From Acanthornis magna (lineage: Eukaryota > Chordata > Aves > Passeriformes > Acanthizidae): a stretch of 64,000 nucleotides of DNA. The stretch covers positions 124,001 to 188,000 of the forward strand of contig JAWUZG010000014.1 of NCBI GenBank assembly GCA_036785705.1, given 5' to 3'. Each line of letters starts with the position of its first letter. Positions within the stretch are counted from its first letter, which is position 1. A model generated the notes under the pieces. The model made no database searches, was not told where the DNA came from, and saw nothing but the letters and a program-made list of their open reading frames with translations. Of the stretch, positions 11,318-25,600 are shown one piece after another. The position numbers and the translations under genes are program-made.

Positions 11318-14300
11318 TCCCTGCACTGCCCCAGCTCTGCTGCCCCACAGCTGCTGGATCAGGAAGGGCCGAGCCATGGGGGAGGGAAATGCACGGGGAT
11401 TCCTCCTGGGAGGGACCTCAGGATGTTTCCAGGCCAAACCAAAGCCCGGTCAGTGGAGAAAGGGACACAAGGATGGGCTGTTTGTGTGCTCTGCCACAGC
11501 AGGATCAGATGCAGAGCTGCAGAGATAGCCAGCCAATGTGGATCCCTGCAGGAGCTGATCTCACACAGCGGCTCCCAGGCCTCTGCTCCTCGCCGCTTGC
11601 TCTGCTTTGATGTTCCCTGGGTTGCAGCTGAAGCCAGCGGGGCTGGGCTGCAGAGAATTTGGGAGAGAAACCCATCAGTGTCCATCTCAGCCTGTGTGAG
11701 CGTGCAGGGGCAGGACTCAGCCCAGGGCTAGTGGGGCAGGGCCAGGGCCTGGGGAAGGGATGGAAAAAGGCAAGTGCCCGAGAGAGGAGGCTGCTGTGTG
11801 CCCTTGGTGGCATGGCCAGAGCAGGGAGGGGGCCCAGGACATTTGTCAGCCCCAGCCTCTGTCCCCAGCCATTGGCAGCCCTGGCTGCCCAGCCCAGGTG
11901 TGCGGTGAGTTTGGCTGTGGCCAGCTCCATCCTCCTGCGGGGCTCAGGGCCTGTTCCCGGCAATGGCCAGCCCTGGCCGGGTCTGTGCTGGCCCCGAGCC
12001 CGGCAGAGCCTGGGGCAGGGCTGCGTGGGAAGGCCCACAGGTGGCACGGCCTGTGCAGGAGCTTGGAGAGGCTGCCCAGCAGGGAGGCCATGGGGGCACC
12101 GAGCCCCAGGGGCTACTGTGGGCACCACGGCACAGGGGCCGTTCCCAGCCGCAATGCTCCTGGCCTGGGCTGGGCCTGCCCAGGGGGGCTGTGGCACCAT
12201 GGCTGGGCCAGCGGGGCACAAAGGGGCCACGGAGCCGCTGCCGGGGTGACAGCAAGGCCAGCACCAGGCAAGGAACTGCTTATCTATTCAGCCTGCATTA
12301 GGAGTTACTTGGATTCAGTATCAGTTGGAGATTGCACATATTAATGTATTAACAGGAAAAACAGCCTAAGCAGGACCTAAAAAATCTTCTCTCACTGTTT
12401 TTTAAAGTAGTATATATTTCCTTAAATTCATTTCCTAAATCTGCTGAATTAGTCACAGACGATTTGGAAATTTAAATTATTCCCAGAGACTGGGCATGTT
12501 AAGGTATTTTGAATGTTAATGAGGCCTCGAGCACTGAATTCCTGAAGATCAGAAGTCTGAACAAGCCTCTGGAGAAGTAAAATTCAGCAGCAACCTCCAA
12601 GTTGCTGCTCTGTGATGCCATACAGCCACACGGTGGTGTCACAGTCTGCTCTGTGATGTCACAACCCATCCTGTGACATCACAGGCAGCTCTAAGATGTG
12701 ACACAACCAACCACAGCCCACAGCCACAGCCCATGCTATGATGTCACAGCCTCCTCTGTGATGTCACAACCCACTAAGTGATGTCACACACCTCACACTG
12801 TGACCTCACAGCCTGCTCTGTGATGTCACACAGTCCCCTCTGTGATGCTGTAGCTGCTCATTGACCTCACACAGCCAACTCTGTGGTGTCACACTGCCCC
12901 GTTCTGACATCACAGCTGCTCTGGGGCTCTGTGACACAGCCCCAGAGGTGCCTATGGCTATGACACAGCCCCCTCTGGGCCGTGGCACAGCCCCTGCCAA
13001 TGCTGAGCACCTGGGAGCTCTGGCTGTGCCCTGCTGGTGTCCCTGAGCTGCCCTGGCAGTGGCCCAGCCCTGCTGGGCTGTGCACAGGAGCTGCTCCTGG
13101 GCACAGCTGTCTCTCTGCAGCGCTGCCGCTTGCCAGGAGCTGCCTCTGTGCCAGGAGCCCGGCCCAGCTCAGCAGCACAGCCACAGCACAGGGACTCCAA
13201 TGAGCCTCGCGGGGCTTTGCTGCTGTTTACATCAGACTCAGTCCCTCCGAGTGTGTTCAAATAACTTCTCAAGAAGTCAAAGTTAAACTGAAATACTGAC
13301 GTCTCTTGTACTTTAAATAGGTTCCACTGAGTGACACAACTGAGAAAGTGTCGCCAGGTTCCAGTCAGAGCAGACAACATCCTGCAGAAGTTGACTCTGT
13401 CAGGTCCTCAAGGTAAAACAATCCCAGGGATGGGTTTGCCTTTGCTTGAGGCAGGACTGATCCAAACTGTCTTCCCTAACACATTTCTCATAGGCACCAT
13501 GGAGACTTTATCCCCCTTCTATGGCCCATGGATGATTTGATTGGGCAGGGCTGGCTCGATTGGTGGAGCCTCAGGTCTTCACTGACCAGTGGCCTTGGCT
13601 AAATGCAGCTCCCAGTGTTTGAAGGTGCCACCAGCCACTGCTTTCAAGGTGGTTTTCAGCAGTCCCTTGCACTGTTCAGCTTTCCCAGGGCTGGTGCCTG
13701 ACAGGCAATATGAAACACCCACTCAGTGCTGTGCTCTCTGGCCCAGGTGTCCATGAGGCTGTTCTGGAAATGAGTCCCATTGTGCGACTCACTTCTTCCT
13801 GGGGGCCCTGTCCCCCCAGGACTTGCTTTTCCAGGCCCAGGGTGGTGTTCTGGGCAGTGCCGTGAGGCACAGGGTGCGTCTCCATCCCTGCAGGGGCTGT
13901 TGGCACCACTGTCAGCAGCAGCGCTTGCCCTGGCGGCTCTGTGGCACTGTGATGTCATCCATCTGCCAGGCCCCCCCAGACTGGCATTTCCACCATCGTC
14001 CCCCACACCACAGGGGCTTTGCCCGCTTGGCCCTGCTTGAGCACAGCACACGTTCCACAGTCATGGATAACCTGGAGATGCTGTCCGTGGTTAAATCCAC
14101 CTCTCAGTCACCAGCCCATCTGGAGGTTGCATCTCTTCCCTGATGACCTGAGGCAACAAAGAATCCTGATCCCTCTCCCTGCTCTGGAAAAGATCCCTGA
14201 GAGGAGCACAGATGGGAATATGCACAGGGTGAGCTCCCACACCCCCATGAGCAGCCCAAGCCACATTGTGCCCAGGGACTCTGGACCTATTCCAGCAAAT

Positions 14301-15099
14301 GCTCAGATCAAATTTGTTTCCAGCCTGCTCTGGGCAGGTCTGTTGTTATCTAACCCATTGTGCCCCACACCGGCCCCAGAAAAGTGCTGCCCCACATCCA
14401 CACAGCCCCTTTCCAACCACAGCCTCCTCTAACTTCCCATTTGCTATTGTCTCTCAGTGTTCACATGTTGATTGTGAAGCCACTTCTGCTCCAGGAGCCT
14501 GATTGGAAAGCAGTTGGCCCCAGCAGCTTGGGGACAAGATATGAATCACAAAAATGCTGCTGCCAGCAGAGACAAGACAGGGACAGAGGAAAGGGGAGAG
14601 CCAGGCCCAGGGGACATGGCTGCAGTGGTGATGGCTGTGAGGTCACTGCCACTGCAGCAGCCCGGCTGGCCCTCAGCTGACATTCTGGCCAGGAGCGTTG
14701 CGAGGTCACCCAGCACATCAGAGACCCCACAGAACGGGAATTCCACCCTTGGGGAGGTGAAGGATTGAGGCACGTGACAGAGGCCCCACCTGGGCTCTGA
14801 TTCTGGGGTCATCTCTGCTCCACAACCCACCCAGCCCTGGCACACAGGGAGGCCAGCCAGGCTCATGGCCACCCTGCTCTGCACCAGCCCTGCAACCAGG
14901 GAAAAATCTTGCCTTATCTCCAGGTTGAACATCCTCTATTTCCCCCAACAGCCTTGCCTTTCATCCTCTTGACATGCTCCTGACAAGCTTTTCCTTCCTA
15001 AAATCTACAAAGTCACCATATCTCCATTTCCCCTTTGCAAACTGTCCTTGCTGACACCTCCTGGCTGTGGCTTCACGAGCCCTGTCAGAGCCAGCCCTG
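11318..15099. repeat. Macrosatellite copy 4 (higher-order position b)
   Basis: 3782 bp. Private markers shared only with copy 8 are ggctActgtg near 12115, ggagTtactt near 12305 and aaatcttGcctt near 14910. Confidence 0.95.
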
Positions 15100-18000
15100 T
15101 CCCTGCACTGCCCCAGCTCTGCTGCCCCACAGCTGCTGGATCAGGAAGGGCCGAGCCATGGGGGAGGGAAATGCACGGGGATTCCTCCTGGGAGGGACCT
15201 CAGGATGTTTCCAGGCCAAACCAAAGCCCGGTCAGTGGAGAAAGGGACACAAGGATGGGCTGTTTGTGTGCTCTGCCACAGCAGGATCAGATGCAGAGCT
15301 GCAGAGATAGCCAGCCAATGTGGATCCCTGCAGGAGCTGATCTCACACAGCGGCTCCCAGGCCTCTGCTCCTCGCCGCTTGCTCTGCTTTGATGTTCCCT
15401 GGGTTGCAGCTGAAGCCAGCGGGGCTGGGCTGCAGAGAATTTGGGAGAGAAACCCATCAGTGTCCATCTCAGCCTGTGTGAGCGTGCAGGGGCAGGACTC
15501 AGCCCAGGGCTAGTGGGGCAGGGCCAGGGCCTGGGGAAGGGATGGAAAAAGGCAAGTGCCCGAGAGAGGAGGCTGCTGTGTGCCCTTGGTGGCATGGCCA
15601 GAGCAGGGAGGGGGCCCAGGACATTTGTCAGCCCCAGCCTCTGTCCCCAGCCATTGGCAGCCCTGGCTGCCCAGCCCAGGTGTGCGGTGAGTTTGGCTGT
15701 GGCCAGCTCCATCCTCCTGCGGGGCTCAGGGCCTGTTCCCGGCAATGGCCAGCCCTGGCCGGGTCTGTGCTGGCCCCGAGCCCGGCAGAGCCTGGGGCAG
15801 GGCTGCGTGGGAAGGCCCACAGGTGGCACGGCCTGTGCAGGAGCTTGGAGAGGCTGCCCAGCAGGGAGGCCATGGGGGCACCGAGCCCCAGGGGCTGCTG
15901 TGGGCACCACGGCACAGGGGCCGTTCCCAGCCGCAATGCTCCTGGCCTGGGCTGGGCCTGCCCAGGGGGGCTGTGGCACCATGGCTGGGCCAGCGGGGCA
16001 CAAAGGGGCCACGGAGCCGCTGCCGGGGTGACAGCAAGGCCAGCACCAGGCAAGGAACTGCTTATCTATTCAGCCTGCATTAGGAGATACTTGGATTCAG
16101 TATCAGTTGGAGATTGCACATATTAATGTATTAACAGGAAAAACAGCCTAAGCAGGACCTAAAAAATCTTCTCTCACTGTTTTTTAAAGTAGTATATATT
16201 TCCTTAAATTCATTTCCTAAATCTGCTGAATTAGTCACAGACGATTTGGAAATTTAAATTATTCCCAGAGACTGGGCATGTTAAGGTATTTTGAATGTTA
16301 ATGAGGCCTCGAGCACTGAATTCCTGAAGATCAGAAGTCTGAACAAGCCTCTGGAGAAGTAAAATTCAGCAGCAACCTCCAAGTTGCTGCTCTGTGATGC
16401 CATACAGCCACACGGTGGTGTCACAGTCTGCTCTGTGATGTCACAACCCATCCTGTGACATCACAGGCAGCTCTAAGATGTGACACAACCAACCACAGCC
16501 CACAGCCACAGCCCATGCTATGATGTCACAGCCTCCTCTGTGATGTCACAACCCACTAAGTGATGTCACACACCTCACACTGTGACCTCACAGCCTGCTC
16601 TGTGATGTCACACAGTCCCCTCTGTGATGCTGTAGCTGCTCATTGACCTCACACAGCCAACTCTGTGGTGTCACACTGCCCCGTTCTGACATCACAGCTG
16701 CTCTGGGGCTCTGTGACACAGCCCCAGAGGTGCCTATGGCTATGACACAGCCCCCTCTGGGCCGTGGCACAGCCCCTGCCAATGCTGAGCACCTGGGAGC
16801 TCTGGCTGTGCCCTGCTGGTGTCCCTGAGCTGCCCTGGCAGTGGCCCAGCCCTGCTGGGCTGTGCACAGGAGCTGCTCCTGGGCACAGCTGTCTCTCTGC
16901 AGCGCTGCCGCTTGCCAGGAGCTGCCTCTGTGCCAGGAGCCCGGCCCAGCTCAGCAGCACAGCCACAGCACAGGGACTCGAATGAGCCTCGCGGGGCTTT
17001 GCTGCTGTTTACATCAGACTCAGTCCCTCCGAGTGTGTTCAAATAACTTCTCAAGAAGTCAAAGTTAAACTGAAATACTGACGTCTCTTGTACTTTAAAT
17101 AGGTTCCACTGAGTGACACAACTGAGAAAGTGTCGCCAGGTTCCAGTCAGAGCAGAAAACATCCTGCAGAAGTTGACTCTGTCAGGTCCTCAAGGTAAAA
17201 CAATCCCAGGGATGGGTTTGCCTTTGCTTGAGGCAGGACTGATCCAAACTGTCTTCCCTAACACATTTCTCATAGGCACCATGGAGACTTTATCCCCCTT
17301 CTATGGCCCATGGATGATTTGATTGGGCAGGGCTGGCTCGATTGGTGGAGCCTCAGGTCTTCACTGACCAGTGGCCTTGGCTAAATGCAGCTCCCAGTGT
17401 TTGAAGGTGCCACCAGCCACTGCTTTCAAGGTGGTTTTCAGCAGTCCCTTGCACTGTTCAGCTTTCCCAGGGCTGGTGCCTGACAGGGAATATGAAACAC
17501 CCACTCAGTGCTGTGCTCTCTGGCCCAGGTGTCCATGAGGCTGTTCTGGAAATGAGTCCCATTGTGCGACTCACTTCTTCCTGGGGGCCCTGTCCCCCCA
17601 GGACTTGCTTTTCCAGGCCCAGGGTGGTGTTCTGGGCAGTGCCGTGAGGCACAGGGTGCGTCTCCATCCCTGCAGGGGCTGTTGGCACCACTGTCAGCAG
17701 CAGCGCTTGCCCTGGCGGCTCTGTGGCACTGTGATGTCATCCATCTGCCAGGCCCCCCCAGACTGGCATTTCCACCATCGTCCCCCACACCACAGGGGCT
17801 TTGCCCGCTTGGCCCTGCTTGAGCACAGCACACGTTCCACAGTCATGGATAACCTGGAGATGCTGTCCGTGGTTAAATCCACCTCTCGGTCACCAGCCCA
17901 TCTGGAGGTTGCATCTCTTCCCTGATGACCTGAGGCAACAAAGAATCCTGATCCCTCTCCCTGCTCTGGAAAAGATCCCTGAGAGGAGCACAGATGGGAA

Positions 18001-18881
18001 TATGCACAGGGTGAGCTCCCACACCCCCATGAGCAGCCCAAGCCACATTGTGCCCAGGGGCTCTGGACCTATTCCAGCAAATGCTCAGATCAAATTTGTT
18101 TCCAGCCTGCTCTGGGCAGGTCTGTTGTTATCTAACCCATTGTGCCCCACACCGGCCCCAGAAAAGTGCTGCCCCACATCCACACAGCCCCTTTCCAACC
18201 ACAGCCTCCTCTAACTTCCCATTTGCTATTGTCTCTCAGTGTTCACATGTTGATTGTGAAGCCACTTCTGCTCCAGGAGCCTGATTGGAAAGCAGTTGGC
18301 CCCAGCAGCTTGGGGACAAGATACGAATCACAAAAATGCTGCTGCCAGCAGAGACAAGACAGGGACAGAGGAAAGGGGAGAGCCAGGCCCAGGGGACATG
18401 GCTGCAGTGGTGATGGCTGTGAGGTCACTGCCACTGCAGCAGCCCGGCTGGCCCTCAGCTGACATTCTGGCCAGGAGCGTTGCGAGGTCACCCAGCACAT
18501 CAGAGACCCCACAGAACGGGAATTCCACCCTTGGGGAGGTGAAGGATTGAGGCACGTGACAGAGGCCCCACCTGGGCTCTGATTCTGGGGTCATCTCTGC
18601 TCCACAACCCACCCAGCCCTGGCACACAGGGAGGCCAGCCAGGCTCATGGCCACCCTGCTCTGCACCAGCCCTGCAACCAGGGAAAAATCTTTCCTTATC
18701 TCCAGGTTGAACATCCTCTATTTCCCCCAACAGCCTTGCCTTTCATCCTCTTGACATGCTCCTGACAAGCTTTTCCTTCCTAAAATCTACAAAGTCACCA
18801 TATCTCCATTTCCCCTTTGCAAACTGTCCTTGCTGACACCTCCTGGCTGTGGCTTCACGAGCCCTGTCAGAGCCAGCCCTG
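15100..18881. repeat. Macrosatellite copy 5 (higher-order position c)
   Basis: 3782 bp. The combination gactcGaatg, ccctccGagt, agcagaAaac and cagggaatatg is shared with copy 9 only, at +15130. Confidence 0.95.
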
Positions 18882-21800
18882 TCCCTGCACTGCCCCAGCT
18901 CTGCTGCCCCACAGCTGCTGGATCAGGAAGGGCCGAGCCATGGGGGAGGGAAATGCACGGGGATTCCTCCTGGGAGGGACCTCAGGATGTTTCCAGGCCA
19001 AACCAAAGCCCGGTCAGTGGAGAAAGGGACACAAGGATGGGCTGTTTGTGTGCTCTGCCACAGCAGGATCAGATGCAGAGCTGCAGAGATAGCCAGCCAA
19101 TGTGGATCCCTGCAGGAGCTGATCTCACACAGCGGCTCCCAGGCCTCTGCTCCTCGCCGCTTGCTCTGCTTTGATGTTCCCTGGGTTGCAGCTGAAGCCA
19201 GCGGGGCTGGGCTGCAGAGAATTTGGGAGAGAAACCCATCAGTGTCCATCTCAGCCTGTGTGAGCGTGCAGGGGCAGGACTCAGCCCAGGGCTGGTGGGG
19301 CAGGGCCAGGGCCTGGGGAAGGGATGGAAAAAGGCAAGTGCCCGAGAGAGAGGAGGCTGCTGTGTGCCCTTGGTGGCATGGCCAGAGCAGGGAGGGGGCC
19401 CAGGACATTTGTCAGCCCCAGCCTCTGTCCCCAGCCATTGGCAGCCCTGGCTGCCCAGCCCAGGTGTGCGGTGAGTTTGGCTGTGGCCAGCTCCATCCTC
19501 CTGCGGGGCTCAGGGCCTGTTCCCGGCAATGGCCAGCCCTGGCCGGGTCTGTGCTGGCCCCGAGCCCGGCAGAGCCTGGGGCAGGGCTGCGTGGGAAGGC
19601 CCACAGGTGGCACGGCCTGTGCAGGAGCTTGGAGAGGCTGCCCAGCAGGGAGGCCATGGGGGCACCGAGCCCCAGGGGCTGCTGTGGGCACCACGGCACA
19701 GGGGCCGTTCCCACCCGCAATGCTCCTGGCCTGGGCTGGGCCTGCCCAGGGGGGCTGTGGCACCATGGCTGGGCCAGCGGGGCACAAAGGGGCCACGGAG
19801 CCGCTGCCGGGGTGACAGCAAGGCCAGCACCAGGCAAGGAACTGCTTATCTATTCAGCCTGCATTAGGAGATACTTGGATTCAGTATCAGTTGGAGATTG
19901 CACATATTAATGTATTAACAGGAAAAACAGCCTAAGCAGGACCTAAAAAATCTTCTCTCACTGTTTTTTAAAGTAGTATATATTTCCTTAAATTCATTTC
20001 CTAAATCTGCTGAATTAGTCACAGACGATTTGGAAATTTAAATTATTCCCAGAGACTGGGCATGTTAAGGTATTTTGAATGTTAATGAGGCCTCGAGCAC
20101 TGAATTCCTGAAGATCAGAAGTCTGAACAAGCCTCTGGAGAAGTAAAATTCAGCAGCAACCTCCAAGTTGCTGCTCTGTGATGCCATACAGCCACACGGT
20201 GGTGTCACAGTCTGCTCTGTGATGTCACAACCCATCCTGTGACATCACAGGCAGCTCTAAGATGTGACACAACCAACCACAGCCCACAGCCACAGCCCAT
20301 GCTATGATGTCACAGCCTCCTCTGTGATGTCACAACCCACTAAGTGATGTCACACACCTCACACTGTGACCTCACAGCCTGCTCTGTGATGTCACACAGT
20401 CCCCTCTGTGATGCTGTAGCTGCTCATTGACCTCACACAGCCAACTCTGTGGTGTCACACTGCCCCGTTCTGACATCACAGCTGCTCTGGGGCTCTGTGA
20501 CACAGCCCCAGAGGTGCCTATGGCTATGACACAGCCCCCTCTGGGCCATGGCACAGCCCCTGCCAATGCTGAGCACCTGGGAGCTCTGGCTGTGCCCTGC
20601 TGGTGTCCCTGAGCTGCCCTGGCAGTGGCCCAGCCCTGCTGGGCTGTGCACAGGAGCTGCTCCTGGGCACAGCTGTCTCTCTGCAGCGCTGCCGCTTGCC
20701 AGGAGCTGCCTCTGTGCCAGGAGCCCGGCCCAGCTCAGCAGCACAGCCACAGCACAGGGACTCCAATGAGCCTCGCGGGGCTTTGCTGCTGTTTACATCA
20801 GACTCAGTCCCTCCGAGTGTGTTCAAATAACTTCTCAAGAAGTCAAAGTTAAACTGAAATACTGACGTCTCTTGTACTTTAAATAGGTTCCACTGAGTGA
20901 CACAACTGAGAAAGTGTCGCCAGGTTCCAGTCAGAGCAGACAACATCCTGCAGAAGTTGACTCTGTCAGGTCCTCAAGGTAAAACAATCCCAGGGATGGG
21001 TTTGCCTTTGCTTGAGGCAGGACTGATCCAAACTGTCTTCCCTAACACATTTCTCATAGGCACCATGGAGACTTTATCCCCCTTCTATGGCCCATGGATG
21101 ATTTGATTGGGCAGGGCTGGCTCGATTGGTGGAGCCTCAGGTCTTCACTGACCAGTGGCCTTGGCTAAATGCAGCTCCCAGTGTTTGAAGGTGCCACCAG
21201 CCACTGTTTTCAAGGTGGTTTTCAGCAGTCCCTTGCACTGTTCAGCTTTCCCAGGGCTGGTGCCTGACAGGGAATATGAAACACCCACTCAGTGCTGTGC
21301 TCTCTGGCCCAGGTGTCCATGAGGCTGTTCTGGAAATGAGTCCCATTGTGCGACTCACTTCTTCCTGGGGGCCCTGTCCCCCCAGGACTTGCTTTTCCAG
21401 GCCCAGGGTGGTGTTCTGGGCAGTGCCGTGAGGCGCAGGGTGCGTCTCCATCCCTGCAGGGGCTGTTGGCACCACTGTCAGCAGCAGCGCTTGCCCTGGC
21501 GGCTCTGTGGCACTGTGATGTCATCCATCTGCCAGGCCCCCCCAGACTGGCATTTCCACCATCGTCCCCCACACCACAGGGGCTTTGCCCGCTTGGCCCT
21601 GCTTGAGCACAGCACACGTTCCACAGTCATGGATAACCTGGAGATGCTGTCCGTGGTTAAATCCACCTCTCGGTCACCAGCCCATCTGGAGGTTGCATCT
21701 CTTCCCTGATGACCTGAGGCAACAAAGAATCCTGATCCCTCTCCCTGCTCTGGAAAAGATCCCTGAGAGGAGCACAGATGGGAATATGCACAGGGTGAGC

Positions 21801-22665
21801 TCCCACACCCCCATGAGCAGCCCAAGCCACATTGTGCCCAGGGACTCTGGACCTATTCCAGCAAATGCTCAGATCAAATTTGTTTCCAGCCTGCTCTGGG
21901 CAGGTCTGTTGTTATCTAACCCATTGTGCCCCACACCGGCCCCAGAAAAGTGCTGCCCCACATCCACACAGCCCCTTTCCAACCACAGCCTCCTCTAACT
22001 TCCCATTTGCTATTGTCTCTCAGTGTTCACATGTTGATTGTGAAGCCACTTCTGCTCCAGGAGCCTGATTGGAAAGCAGTTGGCCCCAGCAGCTTGGGGA
22101 CAAGATATGAATCACAAAAATGCTGCTGCCAGCAGAGACAAGACAGGGACAGAGGAAAGGGGAGAGCCAGGCCCAGGGGACATGGCTGCAGTGGTGATGG
22201 CTGTGAGGTCACTGCCACTGCAGCAGCCCGGCTGGCCCTCAGCTGACATTCTGGCCAGGAGCGTTGCGAGGTCACCCAGCACATCAGAGACCCCACAGAA
22301 CGGGAATTCCACCCTTGGGGAGGTGAAGGATTGAGGCACGTGACAGAGGCCCCACCTGGGCTCTGATTCTGGGGTCATCTCTGCTCCACAACCCACCCAG
22401 CCCTGGCACACAGGGAGGCCAGCCAGGCTCATGGCCACCCTGCTCTGCACCAGCCCTGCAACCAGGGAAAAATCTTTCCTTATCTCCAGGTTGAACATCC
22501 TCTATTTCCCCCAACAGCCTTGCCTTTCATCCTCTTGACATGCTCCTGACAAGCTTTTCCTTCCTAAAATCTACAAAGTCACCATATCTCCATTTCCCCT
22601 TTGCAAACTGTCCTTGCTGACACCTCCTGGCTGTGGCTTCACGAGCCCTGTCAGAGCCAGCCCTG
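18882..22665. repeat. Macrosatellite copy 6 (higher-order position d)
   Basis: 3784 bp. It has an extra GA in the run gagagagagg near 19347 and ggctGgtgg instead of ggctagtgg near 19293. Together these fuse reading frames into a 353-codon ORF (18849-19910) that I do not consider a gene. The second half matches copy 2. Confidence 0.95.
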
Positions 22666-25600
22666 TCCCTGCACTGCCCCAGCTCTGCTGCCCCACAGCT
22701 GCTGGATCAGGAAGGGCCGAGCCATGGGGGAGGGAAATGCACGGGGATTCCTCCTGGGAGGGACCTCAGGATGTTTCCAGGCCAAACCAAAGCCCGGTCA
22801 GTGGAGAAAGGGACACAAGGATGGGCTGTTTGTGTGCTCTGCCACAGCAGGATCAGATGCAGAGCTGCAGAGATAGCCAGCCAATGTGGATCCCTGCAGG
22901 AGCTGATCTCACACAGCGGCTCCCAGGCCTCTGCTCCTCGCCGCTTGCTCTGCTTTGATGTTCCCTGGGTTGCAGCTGAAGCCAGCGGGGCTGGGCTGCA
23001 GAGAATTTGGGAGAGAAACCCATCAGTGTCCATCTCAGCCTGTGTGAGCGTGCAGGGGCAGGACTCAGCCCAGGGCTAGTGGGGCAGGGCCAGGGCCTGG
23101 GGAAGGGATGGAAAAAGGCAAGTGCCCGAGAGAGGAGGCTGCTGTGTGCCCTTGGTGGCATGGCCAGAGCAGGGAGGGGGCCCAGGACATTTGTCAGCCC
23201 CAGCCTCTGTCCCCAGCCATTGGCAGCCCTGGCTGCCCAGCCCAGGTGTGCGGTGAGTTTGGCTGTGGCCAGCTCCATCCTCCTGCGGGGCTCAGGGCCT
23301 GTTCCCGGCAATGGCCAGCCCTGGCCGGGTCTGTGCTGGCCCCGAGCCCGGCAGAGCCTGGGGCAGGGCTGCGTGGGAAGGCCCACAGGTGGCACGGCCT
23401 GTGCAGGAGCTTGGAGAGGCTGCCCAGCAGGGAGGCCATGGGGGCACCGAGCCCCAGGGGCTGCTGTGGGCACCACGGCACAGGGGCCGTTCCCACCCGC
23501 AATGCTCCTGGCCTGGGCTGGGCCTGCCCAGGGGGGCTGTGGCACCATGGCTGGGCCAGCGGGGCACAAAGGGGCCACGGAGCCGCTGCCGGGGTGACAG
23601 CAAGGCCAGCACCAGGCAAGGAACTGCTTATCTATTCAGCCTGCATTAGGAGATACTTGGATTCAGTATCAGTTGGAGATTGCACATATTAATGTATTAA
23701 CAGGAAAAACAGCCTAAGCAGGACCTAAAAAATCTTCTCTCACTGTTTTTTAAAGTAGTATATATTTCCTTAAATTCATTTCCTAAATCTGCTGAATTAG
23801 TCACAGACGATTTGGAAATTTAAATTATTCCCAGAGACTGGGCATGTTAATGTATTTTGAATGTTAATGAGGCCTCGAGCACTGAATTCCTGAAGATCAG
23901 AAGTCTGAACAAGCCTCTGGAGAAGTAAAATTCAGCAGCAACCTCCAAGTTGCTGCTCTGTGATGCCATACAGCCACACGGTGGTGTCACAGTCTGCTCT
24001 GTGATGTCACAACCCATCCTGTGACATCACAGGCAGCTCTAAGATGTGACACAACCAACCACAGCCCACAGCCACAGCCCATGCTATGATGTCACAGCCT
24101 CCTCTGTGATGTCACAACCCACTAAGTGATGTCACACACCTCACACTGTGACCTCACAGCCTGCTCTGTGATGTCACACAGTCCCCTCTGTGATGCTGTA
24201 GCTGCTCATTGACCTCACACAGCCAACTCTGTGGTGTCACACTGCCCCGTTCTGACATCACAGCTGCTCTGGGGCTCTGTGACACAGCCCCAGAGGTGCC
24301 TATGGCTATGACACAGCCCCCTCTGGGCCGTGGCACAGCCCCTGCCAATGCTGAGCACCTGGGAGCTCTGGCTGTGCCCTGCTGGTGTCCCTGAGCTGCC
24401 CTGGCAGTGGCCCAGCCCTGCTGGGCTGTGCACAGGAGCTGCTCCTGGGCACAGCTGTCTCTCTGCAGCGCTGCCGCTTGCCAGGAGCTGCCTCTGTGCC
24501 AGGAGCCCGGCCCAGCTCAGCAGCACAGCCACAGCACAGGGACTCGAATGAGCCTCGCGGGGCTTTGCTGCTGTTTACATCAGACTCAGTCCCTCCCAGT
24601 GTGTTCAAATAACTTCTCAAGAAGTCAAAGTTAAACTGAAATACTGACGTCTCTTGTACTTTAAATAGGTTCCACTGAGTGACACAACTGAGAAAGTGTC
24701 GCCAGGTTCCAGTCAGAGCAGACAACATCCTGCAGAAGTTGACTCTGTCAGGTCCTCAAGGTAAAACAATCCCAGGGATGGGTTTGCCTTTGCTTGAGGC
24801 AGGACTGATCCAAACTGTCTTCCCTAACACATTTCTCATAGGCACCATGGAGACTTTATCCCCCTTCTATGGCCCATGGATGATTTGATTGGGCAGGGCT
24901 GGCTCGATTGGTGGAGCCTCAGGTCTTCACTGACCAGTGGCCTTGGCTAAATGCAGCTCCCAGTGTTTGAAGGTGCCACCAGCCACTGCTTTCAAGGTGG
25001 TTTTCAGCAGTCCCTTGCACTGTTCAGCTTTCCCAGGGCTGGTGCCTGACAGGCAATATGAAACACCCACTCAGTGCTGTGCTCTCTGGCCCAGGTGTCC
25101 ATGAGGCTGTTCTGGAAATGAGTCCCATTGTGCGACTCACTTCTTCCTGGGGGCCCTGTCCCCCCAGGACTTGCTTTTCCAGGCCCAGGGTGGTGTTCTG
25201 GGCAGTGCCGTGAGGCACAGGGTGCGTCTCCATCCCTGCAGGGGCTGTTGGCACCACTGTCAGCAGCAGCGCTTGCCCTGGCGGCTCTGTGGCACTGTGA
25301 TGTCATCCATCTGCCAGGCCCCCCCAGACTGGCATTTCCACCATCGTCCCCCACACCACAGGGGCTTTGCCCGCTTGGCCCTGCTTGAGCACAGCACACG
25401 TTCCACAGTCATGGATAACCTGGAGATGCTGTCCGTGGTTAAATCCACCTCTCAGTCACCAGCCCATCTGGAGGTTGCATCTCTTCCCTGATGACCTGAG
25501 GCAACAAAGAATCCTGATCCCTCTCCCTGCTCTGGAAAAGATCCCTGAGAGGAGCACAGATGGGAATATGCACAGGGTGAGCTCCCACACCCCCATGAGC

